Shown piece after piece: positions 1 to 8,146 of a stretch of DNA of 16,470 bases. The stretch's first letter is position 1, and the number at the start of each line of letters is the position of its first letter. Source of the DNA: Gammaproteobacteria bacterium (GTDB lineage Bacteria; Pseudomonadota; Gammaproteobacteria; Pseudomonadales; Pseudohongiellaceae); assembly GCA_016762995.1 (NCBI GenBank), contig JAESUT010000058.1, positions 1-16,470 of the forward strand. Reading direction: 5' to 3'. Both the position numbers and the translations under genes were made by a program. Below the pieces are notes generated by a model. It worked only from the letters and a program-made list of their open reading frames with translations, had not been told where the DNA came from and searched no databases.

Positions 1-1
1 T

Positions 2-523
2 CTCATAGACGCAATGGCTTTCTCCAACATGGTAAAAGCACTAGCACTAGCCCTGAAACAAGGTGCAACCGTAACTGGCGGCAATCGTATAGAGTTGGAT
101 AAATATGCTGATGCCTACTATGTTAGACCAGCCGTTGTTGAGATGCCTTCGAATATTGAGAACGTTAAAGAAGAAACGTTTGCGCCTATTCTTTACATTT
201 TCAAATATAAAAACCTTGAAACTGCCATTTTCGCAAATAATGATGTGCCTCAAGGATTGTCATCAGCAATATTTACTAACAATGTGCGTGAAGCCGAATT
301 ATTTACCAGTGCGCTGGGAAGTGACTGCGGAATAGCCAATGTGAATATTGGAACTAGCGGGGCGGAAATTGGCGGAGCCTTTGGTGGAGAGAAAGAAACC
401 GGCGGCGGTAGAGAATCAGGCTCTGACGCATGGAGGGGCTATATGCGAAGAAGCACCTCAACACTCAATTATTCGAGTGAGTTGCCGTTGGCTCAGGGGA
501 TTAAATTTGATCTTGGGAATTAA
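2..523 (+). CDS. amaB: Aldehyde dehydrogenase, antiquitin (ALDH7) family, 3' part only
   Basis: The reading frame is open to the left edge, so only about the last 173 codons are present; an internal Met at position 14 is not the start. The visible part matches the C-terminal third of antiquitin-type enzymes: [14 protein letters not shown], a [10 protein letters not shown] segment, then [38 protein letters not shown] and an ending close to LPLAQGIKF. That run of conserved residues is characteristic of ALDH7A1 and its bacterial relatives, which oxidise alpha-aminoadipic semialdehyde (in equilibrium with piperideine-6-carboxylate) to aminoadipate with NAD(P)+ in lysine degradation. The catalytic Cys and the nucleotide-binding fold lie upstream of the window and cannot be checked. 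Family assignment is firm; the substrate is inferred from family. No neighbour in the window belongs to lysine catabolism. Confidence 0.9.
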   Translation, partial: LIDAMAFSNMVKALALALKQGATVTGGNRIELDKYADAYYVRPAVVEMPSNIENVKEETFAPILYIFKYKNLETAIFANNDVPQGLSSAIFTNNVREAELFTSALGSDCGIANVNIGTSGAEIGGAFGGEKETGGGRESGSDAWRGYMRRSTSTLNYSSELPLAQGIKFDLGN

Positions 524-796
524 TAAGACTGATTCCTGAGAAAACACTTTTCGTGCATCATGAACCAAATCGATATCGCAGCTTTACGGCGATTATATCG
601 ACAATTTCCTCATTCTGGATCTGCAGCATAGTGGATGGAGATGCGGCCGCGTACTCTATGTAGATGTGCGGCGGCTCTATCCGATTTTCCTGTGCAAATA
701 CCACATCTCTATTAGTTATACTGATTACAATGGTATTTTGGGGGTAAAAGCTAGTAGACTCTTTTACTCTCTACCCACTGATTCAGGAAAAATCCA
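524..796. other. Intergenic spacer with a small inverted repeat
   Basis: This spacer separates the dehydrogenase from the SnoaL-like gene. No convincing gene is seen; a 24-codon ATG frame at 560-631 lacks a good ribosome binding site. GTAAAAG at 744-750 and CTTTTAC at 761-767 form a 7-bp inverted repeat with a 10-nt loop, lying 30-53 bp before the next start, possibly an operator or weak hairpin. AGGA at 785-788 is the ribosome binding site for the gene at 797. A TATACT hexamer at 717-722 could be a -10 box but no good -35 is paired with it. Confidence 0.45.
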
Positions 797-1261
797 ATGT
801 TAAAGCACGCCTTGTTAGTCCTGTCACTATCCTTCGGCCTCATCCCAGCTGCCTATGCTAGCGACGTCTATCGAGACTGTATAAATTTAGTTACTGACTA
901 CGCCTACCACCGCGATAGATTCGATGCGACTGAATTCGCGAATCTCTTTACGGAAGATGCATCCTTGAGCGTTGGTAGCCAGACATGGGAAGGTCGCGAT
1001 AACATTCGCGCGCGAATAGAAGGCTTGGATAAGAGCGGGTCTATCCGGCATCTGATGAGTACGATTCACATTGAGCCTATCGATGAGCTACATGCCACCG
1101 GCGTAAGTTATGCAACTATCTATACGTCAGCTGCAGGATCAAGCTCTATAGAAGGATTCGCCATCATTGGTGAATATCATGACAACTTCGTGCTAACAGA
1201 TGATGGCTGGAAAATAAGCAAACGCGAACTGAAGTCTGTTTTTTCTTATGAAGACAAGTAG
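797..1261 (+). CDS. Exported SnoaL/NTF2-like domain protein
   Basis: A 154-residue protein with a clear signal peptide (MLKHALLVLSLSFGLIPAAYA, predicted cleavage after Ala21). The mature part has the layout of a SnoaL-like (NTF2 cone-fold) domain: a first helix around CINLVTDYAYHRDRFDATEFANLFTEDASL, then WEGRDNIRARI, then RHLMSTIHIEPID and a final strand pair ending DGWKISKRELKSVF. The FATxFANLFTEDA and W-x(n)-GWKIS signatures are typical of the nuclear-transport-factor-2-like group. Members range from hydroxylases and isomerases to noncatalytic ligand binders, so no reaction can be named; secretion to the periplasm is the distinctive feature. AGGA at 785-788 lies 8 nt before the ATG. The next gene follows after 36 bp on the same strand and is also exported, so the two probably form an operon. 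Confidence 0.8.
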   Translation: MLKHALLVLSLSFGLIPAAYASDVYRDCINLVTDYAYHRDRFDATEFANLFTEDASLSVGSQTWEGRDNIRARIEGLDKSGSIRHLMSTIHIEPIDELHATGVSYATIYTSAAGSSSIEGFAIIGEYHDNFVLTDDGWKISKRELKSVFSYEDK

Positions 1262-1297
1262 CTTGCTTCAGGTTGCACATTTAGGAGATAACACGGA

Positions 1298-1735
1298 ATG
1301 GCTCACTCCTTTTTCGTCCCTTTAATCCTAGGTTTTTACTTAGCAAGTGCCCACGGCGCAGAAGATGAGTTCACGCTCCTCAAGATCGACGGCAACCTCA
1401 TTGGGCCTATAGAATCTATCGACCACAGAATAGACGATGCGCACCAAGCCACTCGACTCATTAGCGCGTATCACCAATTACTTAGCGCAGCAGTGCAGGC
1501 GGAGGTCGCATTACTTCACGAACAAATACTAAAATTTATACCGGGATTCGAAGTGGCCTATACCGCCGCCGATAGCGCGGAATTTTCCCATCTTATGAGC
1601 GAGATAGATCTACGCTTCGCCGCTATTCAAGACGTCCATGCACAGGAATACAAGCAAGACGTAATAGGTTTTCTAACAGAAGCCTACCAGCTGATACTGC
1701 CTACTTTCGGTGACGAACGTCGACTGGAAAGATAG
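1298..1735 (+). CDS. Hypothetical exported small helical protein
   Basis: I do not recognise this family. The 145-residue product begins with a hydrophobic stretch (MAHSFFVPLILGFYLASA) that looks like a signal peptide, with candidate cleavage around residues 18-21. The rest appears mostly alpha-helical and acidic, with no cysteines, no lipobox and no metal-binding cluster; it could form a helical bundle. A strong ribosome binding site, AGGAGA at 1283-1288, sits 9 nt before the ATG and supports the start. It follows the SnoaL-like gene by 36 bp and ends 5 bp before the 3' end of the convergent peptidase gene, leaving no room for a terminator between them. Co-secretion with the SnoaL-like protein hints at a shared periplasmic role, but that is only inference. 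Confidence 0.7.
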   Translation: MAHSFFVPLILGFYLASAHGAEDEFTLLKIDGNLIGPIESIDHRIDDAHQATRLISAYHQLLSAAVQAEVALLHEQILKFIPGFEVAYTAADSAEFSHLMSEIDLRFAAIQDVHAQEYKQDVIGFLTEAYQLILPTFGDERRLER

Positions 1736-1740
1736 GAAGT

Positions 1741-3453
1741 TCATTCAAGAACGCAAGCTTCGGTAGTACCGAAATTCCTTAACAGAGTGACTTTAGGATC
1801 CACCTGAAGCAAGGCATCTTCTGCCAGAGGGAATATCTCACCAGTTGACGGCACTGTATGCTCACTTAACCGGCCATCCTGAGTTACCAGAATGGGGATA
1901 TTGAACTCTACCCCTGGATTGTTGGGCCAGCTAAAACTCACCCCCTCGTTGTTTCGCTCTTGCAGCAGATGCGGAAGCTCAGCTTTCCTTAAATACATAT
2001 CGAAGAACCAAGATAAATCTTTCCCGTATTCTTCGCTGGCTATCCGTACAAAGTCATCGCTGCTACGGCGCGTGGGCTGTATCGGGTAGGAGAGCGTCCA
2101 TGGGTTCGCCGTGTCATAGATGAGTCGGCGCACCGAGCGCCAGAAAGCCTCTTCACCGATCAGCCCTCGTAGCGTATGCAGCGTCCAACTGCCTTTGTAG
2201 TAGGCGTCGTTTGAATCGAAATAATCCATAGATACCGTCTCGCCTGGGACGATCGGCTTGCAATTTACCATGCCATTGTAGAAATCCCACATATAGCTCC
2301 AGTACCCAGCATCTCCTATAACTTGCTGCGCATAGACTGGCTGCATGTAATTGGCGAAGCCCTCATGCAGCCAAAAATCTTCGCTCTCTGCCTGTGTCAT
2401 TAAGTTGCCGAACCACTCGTGAGAGAACTCGTGCTGCATTAGCCAATCGAAGCCATACGAGTCTAACTCATAGCCGTTTCCATAGCCGTTCATGGTCTGG
2501 TGTTCCATGCCTAGATAAGGGATCTCCACTATTCCTATCTTCTCTTCCCCCCAAGGATAAGGGCCAAGTGTTCTTTCGAAGAATTCGAGCTGTGCTATAA
2601 AATCCTCCTCAATCAATTTTTTAATTTTATCCATATCATTTGTAACATGGTAATAGATAACGGGGATTGAATTCTCAGTAAGAGCATTGCTATGTTGTAT
2701 TTCATATTTCTTAAACGGGCCAATGTTAAGTGCCAGATGATAAGCTGAAATTGGATTCTGAGTCCTCCAATGATAAGTAGTACTCTCACCGAGGCTCAAC
2801 TGGGAGAGCAGCACTCCGTTCATCACAGCGGTAAGGCTTGAGGGGACCGTAATTAGCATGTCCGCGCCTAATTCAGGCTTATCCGATATATGGTCTTTGC
2901 AGGGCCAATAGAGATCGCAGCCTCTGCCCTGAACAGCCGTGGCGATCCAGTGTTCTCCAGCCTCAGTCTTGGCCCACACGAAGCCTCCATCCCACGGGGG
3001 ATTCTCAGCTTCATAGGGCCTGCCTCGGTAGGAAACGGTAGTTGTAAATTCATTGTTCGCTGGGATTGAACTCCCGGAGAGAATCAGCTTCCCGTCTTCG
3101 CTGTGGAAATGAACTGGCTCGCCGTCAATCAATGCTGCAAGTACTTCAAACCTCGGATCAAGATCTAGCTCGACAAGAGAGAGAGTTGCTAGCGCCACGG
3201 CTTGCATGACTACAACACCCTCGATAAATTTTCGCTCCGGATCGACATCAAGTTCCAGCCGATAGTGCTGCACATCATAGAGAGCCTGATTCGCCGAGAG
3301 GGTTCCGCTAGAGAGAGCCGTTTGCGGGTGCAGCGGGGCGTTAGAGACGGCACAGCTCGTAAGTAAGATGGCCAGCAATAAGGGCAACAAAAACTGACAT
3401 AGAGAATAAAACTTAACTAAGACGAGTATGCTCGCCCGCAAATACCGGCTCAT
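1741..3453 (-). CDS. M1-family zinc metallopeptidase, lipoprotein
   Basis: A 570-residue member of the gluzincin M1 aminopeptidase family. The zinc site is complete: HEFSH at 341-345 followed by Glu364 in LHEGF, giving HEXXH-x18-E. The exopeptidase motif appears as GMEHQ (315-319) in place of GAMEN, and the transition-state tyrosine is in the YYKGSW segment near residues 418-423. An N-terminal beta-sandwich domain (about 55-245) precedes the catalytic domain. The N terminus has a hydrophobic stretch ending LLTSC with Cys34, a lipobox, so it is probably a lipid-anchored periplasmic or outer-membrane enzyme that trims peptides. The ATG at 3453 is preceded by a strong GGAGGG (plus-strand positions 3462-3467) with 8-nt spacing. 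The long C-terminal helical domain of PepN is absent, as in other short bacterial M1 enzymes. It is transcribed away from the desaturase-like gene. Confidence 0.93.
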   Translation of the reverse strand: MSRYLRASILVLVKFYSLCQFLLPLLLAILLTSCAVSNAPLHPQTALSSGTLSANQALYDVQHYRLELDVDPERKFIEGVVVMQAVALATLSLVELDLDPRFEVLAALIDGEPVHFHSEDGKLILSGSSIPANNEFTTTVSYRGRPYEAENPPWDGGFVWAKTEAGEHWIATAVQGRGCDLYWPCKDHISDKPELGADMLITVPSSLTAVMNGVLLSQLSLGESTTYHWRTQNPISAYHLALNIGPFKKYEIQHSNALTENSIPVIYYHVTNDMDKIKKLIEEDFIAQLEFFERTLGPYPWGEEKIGIVEIPYLGMEHQTMNGYGNGYELDSYGFDWLMQHEFSHEWFGNLMTQAESEDFWLHEGFANYMQPVYAQQVIGDAGYWSYMWDFYNGMVNCKPIVPGETVSMDYFDSNDAYYKGSWTLHTLRGLIGEEAFWRSVRRLIYDTANPWTLSYPIQPTRRSSDDFVRIASEEYGKDLSWFFDMYLRKAELPHLLQERNNEGVSFSWPNNPGVEFNIPILVTQDGRLSEHTVPSTGEIFPLAEDALLQVDPKVTLLRNFGTTEACVLE

Positions 3454-3709
3454 TGTTTACACCCTCCGTTCACGTATGAATCACACCTGCATAATATTAA
3501 GCTTAGTCGGGGCATGAAAGGCCTATCTAACAAATTATCGAGATATGCTAAGGTGATAAGCTGCTTGATGCATGCGACATGACCGACATAATGCAGTTAA
3601 TGCTAAATAGGCAAATCGGTCGTCCACGCAATCGTGAAGTATAGCTGTAGGCTTAGACATAAAGAGCTATAGCACAGCCAAATTCCACTAACATTGAATT
3701 GAGAAGAGA

Positions 3710-4516
3710 ATGAATGTGCTGGATATCACACCTGACTCCGCTACTCGGCTAAGTGTATTTGCGCTTCTATTGATTATTTTAGCGCTATTGGAAGTCTACT
3801 TGCCTAGGCGCAAACCACAGCATTCTAAAACAAGACGTTGGATCAATAATTTTGGCATTAGCGCCCTGAGCTCCGTTATCACAGCACTGGCATTGCCGCT
3901 TGTCGGCGTAGCTGCTGCGCTATGGGCAAACGACAGAAATTGGGGTCTATTTAACCAGTTTGAAATTCATCCCTTGATTAGCGTCCCTCTTTATATAGTA
4001 GCCTTCGATTTCACTATCTACCTGCAACATAGGGCATTTCATAGGTTCAGCATACTCTGGCGACTCCACAGAGTGCACCATACTGATCTGGACTACGATG
4101 TCTCTACCGGCGTTCGATTTCACCCCCTATCCATACTCATTTCTTCCGCGATAAAGATTATTCTGATACTTCTTCTAGGGCCTTTAGCCGTCGCTGTATT
4201 GATATCAGAGATAGTTTTGAACGCCACCTCGATGTTCAACCATAGCAACATTAAGCTATCGAATAGGCTCGACAAATTTCTTCGCTACTTCATAGTTACG
4301 CCCGACATGCATCGGATACATCATTCAGTGAACGTAGACGAGCACAGTCAAAACTTTGGATTTAATTTCACATGGTGGGACAGATTACTGAAGACCTACA
4401 AGGAGCAGCCTGTTAAGGGCCACAATGCCATCGAGTTTGGAATTCATGGCTATTCAGAGGATCGCTCTATCGGCATCCTGTCACTACTAACTCAGCCATT
4501 TACCAAAGACCGGTAA
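3710..4516 (+). CDS. Sterol desaturase / fatty acid hydroxylase superfamily membrane protein
   Basis: A 268-residue integral membrane protein with the eight-histidine di-iron pattern of the fatty-acid hydroxylase superfamily: QHRAFH (His107, His111), LHRVHH (His120, His123, His124), FNH (His178) and MHRIHH (His201, His204, His205), then the family ending NFGFNFTWWDRLLKTY (about 215-230). Hydrophobic spans occur near 13-30, 48-72, 88-105 and 140-172. Such enzymes use O2 and two iron ions to hydroxylate or desaturate lipids or carotenoids at the inner membrane; the substrate here is unknown. A weak purine-rich site (GAGAAGAG, 3701-3708) precedes the ATG. The gene converges on the EAL-HDOD gene with a 21-bp gap and has no obvious link to flagella. 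The metal ligands are complete, so it is likely active. Confidence 0.9.
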   Translation: MNVLDITPDSATRLSVFALLLIILALLEVYLPRRKPQHSKTRRWINNFGISALSSVITALALPLVGVAAALWANDRNWGLFNQFEIHPLISVPLYIVAFDFTIYLQHRAFHRFSILWRLHRVHHTDLDYDVSTGVRFHPLSILISSAIKIILILLLGPLAVAVLISEIVLNATSMFNHSNIKLSNRLDKFLRYFIVTPDMHRIHHSVNVDEHSQNFGFNFTWWDRLLKTYKEQPVKGHNAIEFGIHGYSEDRSIGILSLLTQPFTKDR

Positions 4517-4537
4517 ATCTTAATCTACATTCTTCGG

Positions 4538-5764
4538 CTACATAAGCTCCGTCGCCCACGCCATAGATTCGAAGTAGGCATTACTTAAATCATCAGCGGA
4601 AATTCCGCAGCCTGTAACCTCAGACCAATTCCCTCTCTCGTAGTTCAGAACCAAAGATAGCAATTTTCCGACTTCGCCCTCTCTTTTTATTAGCGCATTC
4701 GCAATATCACTAGAGAGTGGCAATTCTTTCAGGACCTCGTTCATAGGCTGGTCCATAATCGCATCAATTGATGAGAACAACCCAGTGGTGAAACACGAAT
4801 CTGGATTCAGATTCTTCTTCTGCGCAAGAATCTTCATCATACGAGCACGAACCAGAGTTAGCATGATCAATTCTCTTGGCTTGTCATCGATGCTTGTTAG
4901 AGCAAGAATTACGAACCAATCACGAATTGCCTTCATCCCGAGGGAAACAACTGCTTGTTTCACTGAATCTATCTTCCGTCTGAAACCAAAGAATGATGAG
5001 TTGATGATTCTAAGAATCTTGTAGCTTATTGTTACATCCTGACTGATCAGATTTTCCAAGCTATCTACATCACAGTTGGGATCTTCCAACATAGTGAGTA
5101 TTTCGAGTAAAGAGATTCGGCTAGGTCGTAGCGCTTGTCCTTTGATTACTTCGGGGCGGCTTATGAAGTAGCCTTGAAAAAAATCAAAGTCCAGTGATTT
5201 ACATAACTCAAAATCTTCCCTCGTTTCTACTTTCTCTGCCAACAATTTCACATTACACTTCTGCAAGGCGCGCACATCTGATACCAACGTATCTCTGTCA
5301 CAGTCCATGATATCAATCTTGACTATATCTACGATATCGAACAACGGCTTCTTGTCATCAGTGAATGTATAATCATCAAGGGCTAATCTGAAGCCCTTAG
5401 AGGAGAAGCTCCTAAGTGCAGTGAGAAGCTCGTCATCTACGACAATGTCTTCGAGTATTTCAATGACAACTGCATTTGGAGCTACAGGAAGTGGAAGCTG
5501 TCCAACTATAAAATCCCTAGTTAGATTGATAAAAGAAATACGATTATCACTTATGGCATCAATGCCTATTTCCAGAAAAGCATTGATCATCACTTGCGAA
5601 CTCGCGATATTCCCATCAGATATATTCGCAAGCGAAACGTCTTCATCACGGAACAGCAACTCATAGGCCTGAACATTCAATTCGGCATCAAAAATAGGCT
5701 GACGCGCAATAAAAAAATTCTTTCGCACTCTATGGGCCTCTGCAAATACAGCTAAGTTATTCAT
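4538..5764 (-). CDS. EAL-HDOD regulatory protein (second tandem paralog)
   Basis: A 408-residue protein with an N-terminal EAL-type domain (about 15-210) and a C-terminal HDOD domain (about 215-405), the YuxH-like architecture known from Vibrio CdgJ. The EAL domain retains several catalytic-type residues: ELL at 35-37 in place of EAL, Glu102, the Asp130-Asp131 pair, KID at 149-151, EKVE at 177-180 and FFQGYF at 195-200. The first motif is nonconsensus, so phosphodiesterase activity is uncertain and cyclic-di-GMP binding or scaffolding is equally possible. The frame extends 27 codons further to a TTG at 5845, but the chosen ATG (plus strand 5762-5764) gives MNNLA, aligning with MSNLA of the upstream paralog, and follows an AAGGGG-type purine run. 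It is last in the pomA-pomB-EAL-HDOD set and is about half identical to its neighbour by eye, indicating gene duplication. Confidence 0.85.
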   Translation of the reverse strand: MNNLAVFAEAHRVRKNFFIARQPIFDAELNVQAYELLFRDEDVSLANISDGNIASSQVMINAFLEIGIDAISDNRISFINLTRDFIVGQLPLPVAPNAVVIEILEDIVVDDELLTALRSFSSKGFRLALDDYTFTDDKKPLFDIVDIVKIDIMDCDRDTLVSDVRALQKCNVKLLAEKVETREDFELCKSLDFDFFQGYFISRPEVIKGQALRPSRISLLEILTMLEDPNCDVDSLENLISQDVTISYKILRIINSSFFGFRRKIDSVKQAVVSLGMKAIRDWFVILALTSIDDKPRELIMLTLVRARMMKILAQKKNLNPDSCFTTGLFSSIDAIMDQPMNEVLKELPLSSDIANALIKREGEVGKLLSLVLNYERGNWSEVTGCGISADDLSNAYFESMAWATELM

Positions 5765-5765
5765 T

Positions 5766-5774
5766 CCCCCCCCC
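5766..5774 (-). repeat. Run of nine G directly before the second EAL-HDOD start
   Basis: Nine consecutive C on the plus strand (G on the coding strand) end one base before the ATG at 5764. Together with the preceding AAGAA they form the only purine-rich ribosome-binding candidate for this gene. Homopolymeric G tracts of this length are prone to slippage, so length variation could change translation efficiency or the frame of anything translated across it. Confidence 0.8.
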
Positions 5775-5782
5775 TTCTTGGC

Positions 5783-5836
5783 GCTTTCGCCATTACCTAT
5801 TGTCTTTCCATTACCTATTGTTTTTCCATTACCTAT
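5783..5836 (-). repeat. Three tandem 18-bp repeats between the two EAL-HDOD genes
   Basis: On the coding (minus) strand three adjacent 18-bp units are visible: ATAGGTAATGGAAAAACA (5836-5819), ATAGGTAATGGAAAGACA (5818-5801) and ATAGGTAATGGCGAAAGC (5800-5783). The first two differ at one base and the third diverges only in its last third. Each unit contains AGG followed by ATG. They fill most of the 90 bp between the stop of the first paralog (5855) and the start of the second (5764). The 18-bp period keeps a TTG-initiated frame open, but no ribosome binding site precedes that TTG. Confidence 0.9.
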
Positions 5837-5854
5837 GATCTTCAACGTATGCCG

Positions 5855-7090
5855 CTAGCCAGTTTTGATCTGTTCAAATAGACCTCGTGCCCAGAGCATC
5901 GACTCAAAATAGTAGGTGCTCAACTCACTAGCCTCGAATCCAACATTGTTGATATTCTTCCAGTCCCCCCTCTCATAGCGGATCACAATATCTAAAAGTT
6001 CCCCCAGCAAGCCCTCTCTTTCAAGTAAAGCCTCCGTGATCTCATTAGATAATGGTAACGACTTCAGAATCATTTCCATAGGTTGGTCCATAATTGCATC
6101 TATCGAAGAGAATAAACCTATAGTGAATCCAGTATCCTTGTTCAGACCCATCACGTCGGAAAGAAGTTGCATCATGCGAGCACGCTGCAGAGTCTGAAGC
6201 ATAAGGCTCTCAGGCTTGTCGTCGATATCAGCGAGAGAAATGACTATGAACCAATCTCGAATTACCTTTAAACCGAGTGAAACCACAGCTTGTTTGACTG
6301 AATCGATTTTTCTCCGAAACCCGTAAAAAGCCGAATTAATGATGCGCAGAATCTTGTAGCTGAGTGTAATATCCTGGCTAATCAAGTCCTCGAGATCTGA
6401 AATATCACAATCCGGGTCCTCGAGAAGCTTTAATATATTCAAAAGCGCCATTCGGCTGGGCTTCAAGGTGCTACCACTGACCACTACCGGCTCACTAACA
6501 AACCGTCCTTGAAAGAGCTCGAATCCTAGCGCTTGGCAGTACTCTTGCTCATCTCGAGTATTGACGTTAGTAGCGACCAACTTCACATTGCTCGAGAGGT
6601 ATTTTGGAATCGAAAACTCTAATTGCTCCTTGCTCCACACCTCGAGGTCGACCTTTAGCATATAGATATATTCTAAGATCCCTTCCAGTTCATCCAATGG
6701 ATCACTCGCAACAAGAGAGAGTTTATATCCCTTAGCGCATAGCGCCTCAAGTGGCACTAGAGACATATCCCTACTATATAGACTGCTAGGAAGCTCTAGA
6801 ACCACATCGTCCGGAGGAAAAGGCAAAGGCAAGCGCCCGTACACAAAATCTTCTGTGATACTAATGACAGATGGGCAATCTTCTGAAATTACCTTCAGCC
6901 CAATATCCAAAAATACGCTGAGCATTATTTCGCAGGATTCATTGCTCCATGAGACTTTTGCCGGTTCAACTTCGCCGTAAAGTAGATCGTAGGCATAGAC
7001 CTCCATATCTGTATTAAGTAGTGGCTGACGAACTATATGGACATTCGACGGGGGCCTTGCTTCAACCAACGGTTCAGCTAGATTTGACAC
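5855..7090 (-). CDS. EAL-HDOD regulatory protein with degenerate EAL domain (first tandem paralog)
   Basis: A 411-residue paralog of the downstream protein. The HDOD part (about 210-405) is very similar, including LISQDITLSYKILRIINSAF and FRRKIDSVKQAVVSLGLK. The EAL-type domain has lost key residues: EAL has become Asp35-Leu-Leu, the Asp pair of the paralog (LALDD) is LVASD (126-130), and EKVE is TNVN (174-177). KVD at 146-148 and the FQGRF turn remain. Hydrolysis of cyclic-di-GMP therefore looks impossible; a binding or protein-interaction role is more likely. Translation starts at a GTG (7090) supported by AGAGGAAG about 6 nt upstream. It follows pomB by 86 bp on the same strand and precedes the second paralog by 90 bp, so it is probably co-transcribed with the stator genes. 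Confidence 0.88.
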   Translation of the reverse strand: MSNLAEPLVEARPPSNVHIVRQPLLNTDMEVYAYDLLYGEVEPAKVSWSNESCEIMLSVFLDIGLKVISEDCPSVISITEDFVYGRLPLPFPPDDVVLELPSSLYSRDMSLVPLEALCAKGYKLSLVASDPLDELEGILEYIYMLKVDLEVWSKEQLEFSIPKYLSSNVKLVATNVNTRDEQEYCQALGFELFQGRFVSEPVVVSGSTLKPSRMALLNILKLLEDPDCDISDLEDLISQDITLSYKILRIINSAFYGFRRKIDSVKQAVVSLGLKVIRDWFIVISLADIDDKPESLMLQTLQRARMMQLLSDVMGLNKDTGFTIGLFSSIDAIMDQPMEMILKSLPLSNEITEALLEREGLLGELLDIVIRYERGDWKNINNVGFEASELSTYYFESMLWARGLFEQIKTG

Positions 7091-7176
7091 TGGATCTTCC
7101 TCTTTGTTTTCATTCTAAGGTATTGGGTAAGTAGTCATCGATCAGGCTCAACAAAATCCCTGCTTCTCTTCAAAGG

Positions 7177-8136
7177 TCAATTGACTGCCACTATTTCAGA
7201 CTCGCTAATTCCAAGCGCATCCAACACATCATCGCCAACTTCATCAAGCTCTCTTAACTCCGCTGAAATTTCCTCGCCGACTTCTTGATGTATCACAATT
7301 TCCACGCGACGATTTCTTGATCGGGCTTCGTCCGACCCACTCTCGTCAAAAGGTTTTGTGTCCGCGTAGCCGATCACCATGAATCGATTGTCGCTGATGC
7401 TGCCATCTCGAAGTAATTCATGAGCCACCGACAACGCCCGCTGCGACGACAAATGCCAGTTGGAAGGATAATCGTTAGTAAAGATCGGGATGTCGTCGGT
7501 ATGGCCTTCAACTGCCACCCGGCCTTTAATATCACGTAGCGCACTGCGCAATTTCGCCATCACCGGCACGAAGTCTATGTTCAGATTCGCCGAACCAGAT
7601 GGAAATGACCCTCGCTCTCGAATACGAATGGTGATTGACCTGAACCCAGACTCGATATCAATCAAGTTGTCTTGCACTTCCTTATCAAGAATTTCATGCA
7701 AGAAATCCGCATCCTCTTCAGTCTGCGCCTTTAGTTCTTGTAGCTTTTCTAAGAGCAGTTGCCTAGCGACTTCCGCCACTTCTTCCTCAGATCGGGGTGA
7801 ATTCGAATCATCGCCCCGGTCCGCCTGCCCGGTCTGGAGTGACATCTTCACATTCTCGACAGTCTGTTGCTGCACCACGTTGTCAGGAGAAGGCTGCGGT
7901 CGCCCAGTACTAAATTCCTGAGCAATGATAGATGTACCCATAGGAATACCAGTTGCAGCGACTTCATTCTGAACGCCGAATGCGTCCGCCATCGCTCCTG
8001 CCACTTGCTTATACTTCTGCACGTCCATCTCCGAGAATGACAACAAGAGAACGAAGAAGCACATAAGCAACGCCATTAGGTCTGCGAACGTTGCCATCCA
8101 AGCTGGCGCCCCCGCTTTTACTTCTATATCAGACAT
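7177..8136 (-). CDS. pomB: Flagellar stator protein PomB (MotB family)
   Basis: A 319-residue MotB/PomB homolog. A single transmembrane helix lies at about 17-35 in a segment matching Vibrio PomB (FADLMALLMCFFVLLLSFSE); Asp19 is the conserved ion-carrying aspartate. A plug/linker region (about 36-170) includes GTSIIAQEFSTGRP, also PomB-like. The C-terminal OmpA-like peptidoglycan-binding domain spans about 177-285, with GHTDD at 211-215 and RNRRVEI at 274-280. It anchors the stator to the cell wall while PomA and PomB together conduct ions, probably Na+ by PomB similarity. An acidic tail of about 35 residues follows the OmpA domain. The start lies 10 bp after the pomA stop; GAGG overlapping that stop serves as ribosome binding site, indicating translational coupling. 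Confidence 0.95.
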   Translation of the reverse strand: MSDIEVKAGAPAWMATFADLMALLMCFFVLLLSFSEMDVQKYKQVAGAMADAFGVQNEVAATGIPMGTSIIAQEFSTGRPQPSPDNVVQQQTVENVKMSLQTGQADRGDDSNSPRSEEEVAEVARQLLLEKLQELKAQTEEDADFLHEILDKEVQDNLIDIESGFRSITIRIRERGSFPSGSANLNIDFVPVMAKLRSALRDIKGRVAVEGHTDDIPIFTNDYPSNWHLSSQRALSVAHELLRDGSISDNRFMVIGYADTKPFDESGSDEARSRNRRVEIVIHQEVGEEISAELRELDEVGDDVLDALGISESEIVAVN

Positions 8137-8146
8137 AACTAGAACC

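Noticed and set aside
4538..5845. Longer version of the second EAL-HDOD protein starting at TTG 5845.
   Set aside because: No ribosome binding site precedes the TTG, the extra residues are only the repeat translation (IGNGKT), and the paralog aligns from the internal ATG (MNNLA with MSNLA).
7490..7921. Plus-strand open frame opposite pomB (143 codons), and similar long frames opposite pomA (8271-8954) and flrA (10762-11184).
   Set aside because: They mirror well-supported genes in antisense and have Ser/Arg-rich shadow composition with no start signals.
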